Part shown: positions 1 to 6,774 of the stretch, piece after piece | Position numbering within the stretch: the stretch's first letter is position 1 | Layout: every line of letters starts with the position of its first letter | Assembly (NCBI GenBank): GCA_900557315.1 | Contig: USSI01000064.1 | Location: forward strand, 1-7,358 | Length of the DNA stretch: 7,358 bases | Direction of reading: 5' to 3' | From: an uncultured Butyricicoccus sp. | GTDB lineage: Bacteria > Bacillota > Clostridia > Oscillospirales > Butyricicoccaceae | Translations under genes and position numbers: made by a program | Notes under the pieces: model-generated | The model's input: the letters and a program-made list of their open reading frames with translations, nothing else | Told to the model about the DNA's origin: nothing | Database searches by the model: none

Positions 1-3000
1 AAGACCCTCCCCACCCTTGCGGAAGGGGACGCAAAGGACTTCTGGCGGTTTATTTTCAACACGCAAAGCGCCCCTTCCCCGGATAATGCGTATTACTGTA
101 TCCTCCGGGGCGACCTGAGCGATTACGACGGCACGCTCGAGGAACTGAAAATGGAAATCCTGTCCATGCTCAGTGTGGTGCGTGCACGGATGAACTGTTA
201 TGTCAAGGAGTCGAACGAACGGCTGGGCTTTTTGACCGACGTCATGGCGGACAGCCTGTGGGGCAAGCTGGAAGGCGCGGGCATAACCGGTGCTGAGGCA
301 TACCGTGACTACGCTGGGACGAAGATATTCGAGGGTATCCGCGATTGCTTCACAAGCATCGAAGGCATTGACAATCAATATTTGCAGGCGCTGCAGGATG
401 TCACCATTGCAGCAGAAAGCTACAGCGATGTTGTGAGCACCATGCAGAGCTTCATTGAGAATATGCAGCTGGCGGTGACCAGCATCGGGATTGTCCTGAA
501 CGCCGAATACACGGCCCGCTATGCATACTTTAACTATTACCTCAACCAGCGCATCCACTATGAACAGCCGGGCGACACGACGTTCCGTCTGCTGCTGGAC
601 CTGACCAAAGGGCAGCTGATCGACAAATACTGGACGAGCGAAGCGCTGGATACCATCACCTGGATCACCGGCAAGGACAGCTGGGCGAACCACACGGGCA
701 CCATCGAGCGCTGGGCGGAAACGCTGTACCAGTTCGAGGTCGTCGCGCTCGGCTATGAGAGCGGCGGCGAGGCCGAAAACGAGGAAGTCGTCATCCGGTA
801 CCGCTCGGACAGCAGCCCGAGCGGCGAAGCAGTCAACCGCACTGAGCGCTACGCGGTAAACTGGAACTGGTTTGACAATCCGGGCACGGCCTACAACCAG
901 AAGCTGGCTTCGCTGACGCTCGGCATGGTCATGGCAGGCTTCACCGATCCCGATACGGACGCGCTGAAAGATCAGCAGCTGCAGCCGGACGATATCCGGC
1001 GCGCGGCAAACATCGACGCGGCCTATGCTGATCTGGGCTTTACCGATGTGCAGTATTTCAACTATGACAAACCGCTCAGCGACACCTCGGATAAAGTGGC
1101 CTTTTCCATCGCCAGCCGCCCGCTCGAGGACGGCAGCACGCTGGTTGCAGCGTTCCTGCGCGGCGGCGGATACGGCGGCGAATGGACAAGCAACTTCCTC
1201 GTCGGCTCGACCGGCGACCATCAGGGCTTCCGCACCACGGCGGAGCAGGTCGAGCGCGAGGTAAAAGCGTATCTGGAAAAGCTGGATACGGACGACGTCA
1301 AGCTCTGGATGGGCGGCTACAGCCGCGCGGCGGCGGTTGCCGATATCGCCGCCCACAACCTGCTGGCGGAGCAGGCCATTGGGCAGGACGATCTGTATGC
1401 CTACGCCTTTGCAACGCCCAATGGGCACTGGGATGACGGCGCTGCGGACGAGGGCGGCGTGTTCAACATCGTCAGCCCGCACGACCTGGTGCCTGCGGTG
1501 GCGCCGGAACAGTGGGGCTTTACGAAATACGGCACGACGCTCTACCTGCCGCTGGACAACAGCCCGATCACAAGCTATTTCGAGGCACAGACCGACAGCG
1601 AGCTGACCGTCACCGCAAAGACGCGGTGTGTCACGGAGCTGGTCGAGGAACTTGCAGCAACCGCAGTTGCCAGCCGCGGCCAGTATGCGACGTACATCCA
1701 GCAGGATCTGATGGACGCGGTACGCGAATGGTCGGTTTCGGGTTCGGTGCCGGCGGATGTGGTCCTGCGCGCGCTGCAGGCGCTGATCGAGGGCATGGAG
1801 CAGGAGGACATCCATCTGTTCGAGCAGATCAGCATCGAGCGGCTGTACGACAAGCTGCAAGGCATTGACCTGATGCGGGACGGCCACATCCTGGACGCGC
1901 ACAACGCGGAATATTATCAGGCATGGATGCAGGCCGGAGCGCTCGGTGATATCAGCAGCTATGAGGAGCAGTATATCCGCACGTCGATCATGGTGGACTG
2001 CCCGGTCGATGTCGCGGTTTACGACGCGCAGGATCATCTTGTGGCGCAGATCACCGATAACGAGGTCGTGCAGGCTGAGGTGCCCGCCGCCGTCATCGGC
2101 GAGACCAAGGCGGTCTATCTGTATGACGGGGATTACACCGTCATACTGACCGGAACGGATGACGGCAGCATGGCATACACCGTGCGCCAGTACGACGCCT
2201 ACCAGACGGAACGCACCCAGACCTTCTATGACCTGCCGCTGACCGATGGCTGTGTTTACACGCAGGACATTGACAGCGAAAGCGGCGGCGGCGACCTGAC
2301 GGATGCCGCCGGGCAGACCTATCCGGCAGACCGCGAAACCGAGGGGACGGATATTACCGTCCGGCGCTATCTGATCGACGTGGCCGGCGGCACTGCGGCG
2401 CAGGCTGCCGCTGCACCGGGCGAGCGTGTTTCCGTCACCGCGGATGCGCCCGCACAGGGAACGGTGTTTGACCATTGGGAAGCAGTTTCCGACGCAGACG
2501 GCTTCGCACTCGAAGACGCAGATGCCGAAACCACAGCATTTACCATGCCGGAAGGCGCCGTGCGCCTGACCGCTGTATACCGGAATGAATCTTCGGGCGG
2601 TGGTTCCGGCAGCGGCAGTTCCGGCGGCGGTTCCCAGGCCGGCGGCGAGCCGGATGCCTCTGTCAGCGGCGCAGGCGGCAAGGTATCCGCTTCGGACGAC
2701 GGTACGGTTACCATCACACCGGACGACGGCTATCAGATTGGCTCGATCACAGTCAACGGCGAGCCGGTGTCCATCCCATCGGACGGTAGGCTGACCGGGC
2801 TGGACGCGGACGATCAGGTCGTTGTCACCTTTGAGAAGATTCCGGTGGAGCCCGCGGAAATGCCGTTTACCGACGTCTCCCCCGACGCGTGGTATACGGA
2901 CGCCGTACAATATGTCTACGAAAACGGCATCATGAACGGTACGAGTGCAACGGCCTTCCAGCCGGATGAAACGACCACCCGTGCCATGATCGTGACCATG

Positions 3001-3405
3001 CTGCACCGTCTGGAAGGCGAACCGGACGCGGCGGATACCAGCTTTGCCGACGTTCCGGCGGAGGCGTATTATGCGGACGCAGTCGCCTGGGCAGAAGCAA
3101 ATGATATCGTCAACGGCGTGAGCGAGACGGCATTTGCACCGGACGAGCCGATTACCCGCGAGCAGATGGCGGCCATCCTGTACCGCTATGCTTCGTACCG
3201 GGGCTGCGATGTGACGGCATCGGGCAGCCTGACAAGATATACCGATGCGTCGCAGATCAGCGAATATGCGGTCACTGCCATGCAGTGGGCGAACGGGAAC
3301 GGCCTGATTACGGGCGACACCCGCACGACGCTCCACCCGCTTGGCCATGCGACCCGCGCGGAAGTTGCCACAATCCTGATGCGGTTCTGTCAGGATATCA
3401 TGTGA
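1..3405 (+). CDS. SLH-anchored surface protein with class-3-lipase-like hydrolase domain (5' end outside window)
   Basis: The frame is open from base 1 through the ATG at 151 to the TGA at 3403-3405. That ATG has no clear Shine-Dalgarno and codes inside a continuous helical region, so the true start lies upstream; at least 1134 residues are visible, numbered here from base 1. Residues 1-260 are mostly helical and I do not recognise them. Residues about 265-640 look like an alpha/beta hydrolase of the class 3 lipase type: an RGGG oxyanion-like loop near 387, nucleophile elbow GYSRA with Ser441, SPHD with Asp495, and DAHNAEYY with His634. Residues 788-861 resemble a bacterial surface beta repeat (FDHWE, then FTMPEGAV). 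A Gly/Ser linker follows at 864-884, a second beta module at 886-952, and SLH domains at about 955-1006, 1014-1068 and 1080-1134. SLH domains bind pyruvylated secondary wall polymer, so the enzyme is probably displayed on the cell wall. The substrate is unknown (lipid, ester or peptide). No signal peptide is visible because the N-terminus is missing. Confidence 0.9.
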   Translation, partial: KTLPTLAEGDAKDFWRFIFNTQSAPSPDNAYYCILRGDLSDYDGTLEELKMEILSMLSVVRARMNCYVKESNERLGFLTDVMADSLWGKLEGAGITGAEAYRDYAGTKIFEGIRDCFTSIEGIDNQYLQALQDVTIAAESYSDVVSTMQSFIENMQLAVTSIGIVLNAEYTARYAYFNYYLNQRIHYEQPGDTTFRLLLDLTKGQLIDKYWTSEALDTITWITGKDSWANHTGTIERWAETLYQFEVVALGYESGGEAENEEVVIRYRSDSSPSGEAVNRTERYAVNWNWFDNPGTAYNQKLASLTLGMVMAGFTDPDTDALKDQQLQPDDIRRAANIDAAYADLGFTDVQYFNYDKPLSDTSDKVAFSIASRPLEDGSTLVAAFLRGGGYGGEWTSNFLVGSTGDHQGFRTTAEQVEREVKAYLEKLDTDDVKLWMGGYSRAAAVADIAAHNLLAEQAIGQDDLYAYAFATPNGHWDDGAADEGGVFNIVSPHDLVPAVAPEQWGFTKYGTTLYLPLDNSPITSYFEAQTDSELTVTAKTRCVTELVEELAATAVASRGQYATYIQQDLMDAVREWSVSGSVPADVVLRALQALIEGMEQEDIHLFEQISIERLYDKLQGIDLMRDGHILDAHNAEYYQAWMQAGALGDISSYEEQYIRTSIMVDCPVDVAVYDAQDHLVAQITDNEVVQAEVPAAVIGETKAVYLYDGDYTVILTGTDDGSMAYTVRQYDAYQTERTQTFYDLPLTDGCVYTQDIDSESGGGDLTDAAGQTYPADRETEGTDITVRRYLIDVAGGTAAQAAAAPGERVSVTADAPAQGTVFDHWEAVSDADGFALEDADAETTAFTMPEGAVRLTAVYRNESSGGGSGSGSSGGGSQAGGEPDASVSGAGGKVSASDDGTVTITPDDGYQIGSITVNGEPVSIPSDGRLTGLDADDQVVVTFEKIPVEPAEMPFTDVSPDAWYTDAVQYVYENGIMNGTSATAFQPDETTTRAMIVTMLHRLEGEPDAADTSFADVPAEAYYADAVAWAEANDIVNGVSETAFAPDEPITREQMAAILYRYASYRGCDVTASGSLTRYTDASQISEYAVTAMQWANGNGLITGDTRTTLHPLGHATRAEVATILMRFCQDIM
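2863..3402 (+). other. Three tandem SLH domains at the C-terminus of the surface protein
   Basis: The three copies begin near 2863 (PFTDVSPDAWY), 3040 (SFADVPAEAYY) and 3238 (YTDASQISEYA). Each has the SLH pattern: a Phe/Tyr-Thr/Ala-Asp opening, a mid-domain G-I-hydrophobic-N/T-G turn (NGIMNG, NDIVNG, NGLITG), a PDE or equivalent turn, and a T-R-A/E helix (TTRAM, ITREQ, ATRAE). Three C-terminal copies are the usual number for cell-wall anchoring. The third is the most divergent, with HPLGHATRAE in place of the P-D-E-x-x-T-R turn. It ends only a few residues before the stop, so the protein is C-terminally anchored. Confidence 0.93.
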
Positions 3406-3465
3406 AATATCACCTTTCGCTTCGGATATCGGCAAAAGCAGGCCATAAAACCACATAGATTAAAA

Positions 3466-3498
3466 GCCCAGTTCGGTTTTGCACTGAACTGGGCCTTT
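3466..3498. terminator. Probable bidirectional intrinsic terminator between convergent genes
   Basis: A perfect 9-bp stem (GCCCAGTTC at 3466-3474 with GAACTGGGC at 3486-3494) encloses an 11-nt loop about 60 nt after the surface-protein stop. On the plus strand it is followed by CTTTAT. On the minus strand it is followed by TTTTAAT, because of the A run at 3462-3465. It sits between two convergent genes, so it could stop transcription from both sides, although the ATPase end is about 255 nt away. The T tracts are short, so efficiency is uncertain. Confidence 0.75.
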
Positions 3499-3689
3499 AT
3501 ATTCAGGAACGCCTACAGGTCGTCTGTGATGAATGCCACCTACATGCTTGTCCAGCAGTACAGGAACACCCACTACAGGCCGAAGTCAAGGCGTATTCCA
3601 GCGTATCTATATTGTTCATGCCCCTCGATGAGAGCAGCGGCCTGTGGACTGCCCGAAAGGCTCACGCGGGCAGCGGGATTTTCGATTGA

Positions 3690-3724
3690 GAGGCTGCCGA
3701 AAAGCCATGCTTTGCGACAGCCTC
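3690..3724. repeat. 16-bp near-perfect palindromic hairpin
   Basis: The arms 3690-3705 and 3709-3724 are reverse complements with two differences and a 3-nt spacer. They start and end GAGGCTG and CAGCCTC. Neither side has a T tract, so it is not a typical intrinsic terminator. It lies 30 nt beyond the ATPase stop and could stabilise that mRNA's 3' end. It could also be one copy of a dispersed intergenic palindrome; one window cannot decide. Confidence 0.6.
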
Positions 3725-3729
3725 CAATT

Positions 3730-3746
3730 CCCGGACAATGCCCGGG
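3730..3746 (-). other. Short GC-rich hairpin just after the ATPase stop codon
   Basis: A 5-bp stem (CCCGG/CCGGG) with a 7-nt loop begins 8 nt after the ATPase TGA. It is followed on the minus strand by AATTGG, not a T run. Together with the larger palindrome beside it, it may form the 3' end structure of the transcript. By itself it is a weak terminator candidate. Confidence 0.35.
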
Positions 3747-3753
3747 GTCTTTG

Positions 3754-6387
3754 TCACTTTTTCACCGCCGTACGGATGCATTTATACAGCTGGATCAGCA
3801 GCGTCGGCACAAAGGCGAGCAGGACCACCATTCCAAGCTGCATGCCGGTAAACGATGTAATCTCAAACAGCCCAGTCAGTCCGGGGATCAGCAACACTGC
3901 CGCAAGCAGAACCACGCCTGCCGCAAAGGCAGCGAGGCTCGCGCGGTTCGTAAGCAGGCCAATCTGGAATACAGACTTCTCGCCGCGGCAGTTGAATCCA
4001 TGGAACAAACGTGCCAGCGTCAGTGTGGCAAACGCCAGCGTCATAGCCAGACCATCACCGCCTGCGCGCAGCCCGACAAAATACGCCGCCATAGTCGCGC
4101 ATGCAATCAGCAGGCCGTAGACGAAGATACGGCGCATCAGCGCACCTGTCAAAATCGGTTCCTTCGGATCACGCGGCTTCTGTTCCAGCAGGTCGCCGGT
4201 CGCCGGCTCGACGCCGATCGCAATCGCAGGCAGAGAGTCGGTCAACAGATTGATAAACAGCAGGTGCACCGGTGCAAACGGCACCGGAAGTCCCATAATA
4301 GACGTAAACAGCACACACAGGATGCCCGCCATATTACCGGAAAGCAGGAAATTGATCGCGTTTTTGATGTTGGTATACACACCGCGCCCATTGACCACCG
4401 CACCTACAATGGTTGCAAAGTTGTCGTCCGCCAAAATCATGGATGCAGCGTCCTTGGAGACCTCGGTGCCCGTAATGCCCATGGCAACACCGATATCCGC
4501 CGCCTTGAGCGCCGGCGCATCGTTGACGCCGTCGCCTGTCATGGAGACAATCTTTCCCTTGCGCTGCCACGCCTCTACAATCCGGATCTTATGTTCAGGC
4601 GACACGCGGGCATACACCGAAATGTGTTCAAGACGCGCGTCCAGTTCGCTGTCTGTCATGTCATCCAATTCAACGCCGGACAGCGCCTCATCCCCGTCAC
4701 GGAAAATACCAATCTGACGCGCAATCGCTGTGGCTGTAACTTTATGGTCACCTGTAATCATGATGGTACGCACACCGCCCCGCGCCGCATCCGCAACCGC
4801 CTGAATCGCTTCCGGGCGCGGCGGGTCGATCATGGAAACCAGACCGATAAAGGTAAAGCCATGCTCATCCTCGAGCGTCAGCGGACGGATGGCATCCAGC
4901 TCGCGCTGCGCAAAGGCCAGCACGCGCAGGCCCTCCTGCGACATCTGCAGATTCACCTGTGCGATACGCTTTTTCCACTCCTCGGTCATCGGCACGGGGC
5001 CGTCCGAGGTGAGCACGTATTCGGAGCGGTCAAGCAGCACGTCGATTGCGCCCTTGGTATACATGGTCGGCACGCCTTCGATGTCATGCAGGGTGCTCAT
5101 CAGCTTTCTATCAGAGTCGAACGCCAGCTCGCCCAGACGCGGGTGCTGGTCACGGTAGCTGCTCTCCTCCACTCCCAAGCGGTCGCCGATCATGACGAGC
5201 GCCACCTCGGTCGGGTCACCAATGGCCTCTCCGGTTTCTTCGTCCGTGGTTGCATCGCTGGCAAGCAGCGCGGCCTTGAGCAGCAGGCGCTGCACATCAT
5301 CCGCAAGATCAAGGTGCTGCTCATCCAGCAGCGTCCCGTCTGCATAGATTTTCTGTGGTGTCATTTTATTCTGGGTCAGTGTGCCGGTCTTATCCGAGCA
5401 GATAACCGACACCGCACCCAGCGTCTCAACCGCTTTCAGTTCCTTGATAATGGCATTCTGACGCGCCATTTTCTGTGTACCCATGGCCTGTACGATCGTG
5501 ACGATCGAGCTGAGCGCCTCGGGGATGGCAGCGACCGCAAGTGCAACCGCGAACATCATGGAATCCAGAATTGCCTGAAAGTCCGTGCTGCCGGCGTGGT
5601 ATAGAGACAGCGCAAACACGCCCACGCAGATCACCAGAATAATGACCGCAAGACGGCGGCTGAAATCGTCCAGGCTTTTCTGGAGCGGGGTTTTGCGCTG
5701 CTGGGTCTGGTTCATCAGCGCGGCAATTTTGCCGATTTCGGTCTGCATGCCGGTTGCTGTGACCACCATGACCGCACGGCCATAAGTTACGAGCGAGCCG
5801 GAAAACACCATGTTCTTCTGGTCGCCAAGCGCAACCTTGCCTCCTGTGAGGACATCAGCGGTCTTCTCCACGCCCTCGCTCTCACCGGTCAGCGAACTTT
5901 CGTTGACCTTGAGCGAGTAGTTTTCCAATATGCGGCCATCTGCAACGATCATATCGCCCGCTTCCAGCTCAACGATATCGCCGGGCACGATCTCAGTCGA
6001 GCTGACCACCATGCGCGTGCCGCCGCGAATTACCTTTGCGGAGGGGGATGACATCGCCTTCAGGCTCTGCAGCGACTTCTCCGCTTTGCAGTGCTGCACC
6101 GTACCGAGCACAGCGTTCAAAATCAGCACCGCGAAAATAACGACCGTGCTCTCCACATTGCCGGACAGCATGGAGATCACTGCCGCCGCGATCAGGATCA
6201 CAACCAGCAGATCTTTAAACTGCGAGAAAAAGACCTGAACAACAGATTTTTTGTTCTCTTCTGCAAGGGCGTTCTGCCCGTATTTTTGCAGGCGCTCTGC
6301 CGCTTCCTCGTTTGACAGACCCCTGCGGCAGCTGTCCATGTCACAGAGTGTCTGCTCTGCTGTCCGGTTGTAGAAAATTTGTTCCAT
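3754..6387 (-). CDS. P2A-type Ca2+/Mn2+-transporting ATPase (YoaB/LMCA1-like)
   Basis: This 877-residue pump uses ATP to export a divalent cation across the cytoplasmic membrane. The start chosen is the ATG at 6385-6387 because AAGGAG lies 9 nt upstream; the longer frame from 6450 has no Shine-Dalgarno. Visible parts in order: cation-ATPase N-terminal domain (5-75), M1-M2 (about 60-97), actuator TGES (167-170), M3-M4 with PEALS (Pro289, Glu290), phosphorylation motif DKTGTLT (Asp332), nucleotide-binding KGA (Lys445), hinge TGD (545-547), GDGVND (618-623), then M5-M10 ending near 869. Length is typical of the SERCA-like family. Site-II ligands are kept (Glu290 in M4; Asn713, Thr716 and Asp717 in M6; Asn685 in M5). 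The SERCA site-I acids appear replaced (Glu771 by Gly688, Glu908 by Thr about 790), suggesting one ion per cycle. A Mn2+ riboswitch lies in its leader, so Mn2+ export is the best guess, with Ca2+ possible. It is monocistronic in this window. Confidence 0.95.
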   Translation of the reverse strand: MEQIFYNRTAEQTLCDMDSCRRGLSNEEAAERLQKYGQNALAEENKKSVVQVFFSQFKDLLVVILIAAAVISMLSGNVESTVVIFAVLILNAVLGTVQHCKAEKSLQSLKAMSSPSAKVIRGGTRMVVSSTEIVPGDIVELEAGDMIVADGRILENYSLKVNESSLTGESEGVEKTADVLTGGKVALGDQKNMVFSGSLVTYGRAVMVVTATGMQTEIGKIAALMNQTQQRKTPLQKSLDDFSRRLAVIILVICVGVFALSLYHAGSTDFQAILDSMMFAVALAVAAIPEALSSIVTIVQAMGTQKMARQNAIIKELKAVETLGAVSVICSDKTGTLTQNKMTPQKIYADGTLLDEQHLDLADDVQRLLLKAALLASDATTDEETGEAIGDPTEVALVMIGDRLGVEESSYRDQHPRLGELAFDSDRKLMSTLHDIEGVPTMYTKGAIDVLLDRSEYVLTSDGPVPMTEEWKKRIAQVNLQMSQEGLRVLAFAQRELDAIRPLTLEDEHGFTFIGLVSMIDPPRPEAIQAVADAARGGVRTIMITGDHKVTATAIARQIGIFRDGDEALSGVELDDMTDSELDARLEHISVYARVSPEHKIRIVEAWQRKGKIVSMTGDGVNDAPALKAADIGVAMGITGTEVSKDAASMILADDNFATIVGAVVNGRGVYTNIKNAINFLLSGNMAGILCVLFTSIMGLPVPFAPVHLLFINLLTDSLPAIAIGVEPATGDLLEQKPRDPKEPILTGALMRRIFVYGLLIACATMAAYFVGLRAGGDGLAMTLAFATLTLARLFHGFNCRGEKSVFQIGLLTNRASLAAFAAGVVLLAAVLLIPGLTGLFEITSFTGMQLGMVVLLAFVPTLLIQLYKCIRTAVKK

Positions 6388-6396
6388 GTAGCCAAA

Positions 6397-6402
6397 CTCC
6401 TT
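6397..6402 (-). promoter_or_regulatory. Shine-Dalgarno that fixes the ATPase start
   Basis: Minus-strand AAGGAG, within an AAAAAGGAG run, lies 9 nt before the ATG at 6385-6387. No comparable purine run precedes the in-frame ATG at 6448-6450. The 21 extra N-terminal residues that would result are therefore probably untranslated leader. Confidence 0.85.
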
Positions 6403-6497
6403 TTTACCAGGAATATTAAGATATGCAAAAGCAAGCGCAAATATTTTCATGACGCCGTTTTATTTGCTCAAATGCAGAAAGCAAGATTGCGGCAAAT

Positions 6498-6553
6498 AAA
6501 AAGACTTTTGAATAAGCGCTTTTCCTTGTGCAAAGCGTTTACTCAAAAGTCTT
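6498..6553 (-). terminator. Riboswitch-controlled intrinsic terminator upstream of the ATPase
   Basis: Two 22-nt arms (6532-6553 and 6501-6522) are reverse complements with only two differences, separated by a 9-nt loop. Read on the minus strand, the stem runs into CTTTTTATTTG, a good U tract, so it should terminate transcription about 110 nt before the ATPase start codon. The upstream arm contains the CTTTTG (6544-6549) that the aptamer needs to close its P1 helix. The terminator and the folded aptamer therefore cannot coexist. An alternative reading as a repressor operator is possible but less likely, given the U tract and the overlap. Confidence 0.9.
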
Positions 6554-6638
6554 GTGACCGGGCCATGCCGGCGTCCGCTGCCAGACCGGAACCATCCGGA
6601 CGGGATGTTGACAGCGAAGCTTATACTACTCCCTTTTG
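6544..6638 (-). promoter_or_regulatory. yybP-ykoY family Mn2+ riboswitch aptamer
   Basis: Read on the minus strand, the leader has the signature elements of this family. P1 5' strand CAAAAG (6633-6638) runs directly into GGGAGTAG. Next come a stem CGCTG/CAGCG with the conserved TCAACAT segment inside, a CATCC/GGATG hairpin above it and CCGG on its 3' side. A further hairpin, GCCGG/CCGGT, leads into the conserved CACAAGAC and the P1 3' strand CTTTTG (6544-6549). Known members bind Mn2+ in a pocket formed by docking of the two arms and control Mn2+ exporters and related P-type ATPases. Binding should stabilise P1, which takes bases from the terminator, so high Mn2+ should turn the gene on. The assignment rests on motif and fold recognition by eye, without a covariance search. 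Confidence 0.9.
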
Positions 6639-6653
6639 CTGTATGTATGGATG

Positions 6654-6682
6654 ATTATAAAGGCAAAGCCAAGATTTGTCAA
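6654..6682 (-). promoter_or_regulatory. Consensus sigma-A promoter for the ATPase transcript
   Basis: On the minus strand a perfect -35 TTGACA (6677-6682) and a perfect -10 TATAAT (6654-6659) are 17 bp apart. Transcription should start near 6646-6648, about 8-10 nt before the aptamer's P1 helix, giving a leader of roughly 260 nt. Such a strong promoter suggests near-constitutive initiation, with control passed to the riboswitch. It lies after the tyrS terminator, so the ATPase is transcribed separately. Confidence 0.92.
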
Positions 6683-6716
6683 GCGTATTTTTTGAGCTGG
6701 AAGCGCACCGGTAAGA

Positions 6717-6746
6717 GGGAAGGGCTGCCGTCTGGCAGCCCTTCCC
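6717..6746 (-). terminator. tyrS: tyrS transcription terminator
   Basis: A perfect 13-bp GC-rich stem (6717-6729 with 6734-6746) with a 4-nt loop begins 28 nt after the tyrS stop. On the minus strand it is followed by TCTTACC, a weak T tract. The position and stem strength support a terminator for tyrS, though some read-through into the ATPase leader is possible. Confidence 0.75.
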
Positions 6747-6774
6747 CCTCAAAACTATTCGTAAACCGTGCCTT

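Larger units (their letters stand above)
3499..3753. other. Convergent intergenic stretch with hairpins and no convincing gene
   Basis: About 255 bases lie between the terminator and the ATPase stop. No frame has a good start with a Shine-Dalgarno. A plus-strand frame is open from 3459 to a TGA at 3687-3689 (76 codons). It carries a CDECHLHAC motif, but its only ATG (3618) is near its end. A 38-codon minus frame (3619 to 3503) with five Cys has a purine run only one base from its ATG. Three hairpins cluster near the ATPase end, at 3649-3673, 3690-3724 and 3730-3746. The region may be the structured 3' UTR of the ATPase mRNA, or may hold the remnant of a decayed gene. Confidence 0.5.

Noticed and set aside
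151..153. The ATG at 151 as the start of the surface protein
   Set aside because: The frame is open upstream to base 1 with protein-like content, and no Shine-Dalgarno precedes the ATG.
2596..2652. The Gly/Ser-coding repetitive stretch as a DNA repeat or CRISPR-like array
   Set aside because: It has no regular unit or spacers. It simply encodes a flexible Gly/Ser linker between two surface modules.
3503..3619. A 38-codon minus-strand Cys-rich peptide frame (five Cys), considered as a ranthipeptide/SCIFF-like precursor
   Set aside because: It lacks the SCIFF core pattern, no radical SAM maturase is in the window, and the only purine run is one base from the ATG. The Cys content comes from local TGT/TGC clustering.
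3526..5604. A 692-codon plus-strand open frame antisense to the ATPase
   Set aside because: It lies almost wholly opposite a clear P-type ATPase. Its translation is unusually rich in His, Arg, Gln and Cys with no domain, and no Shine-Dalgarno supports its start. It is a reflection of the codon bias of the real gene.
6501..6553. The 22-bp inverted repeat as a transposon end or repressor operator
   Set aside because: There is no transposase, target duplication or second copy. The U tract, the position in the leader and the overlap with the aptamer P1 strand explain it as a riboswitch terminator.
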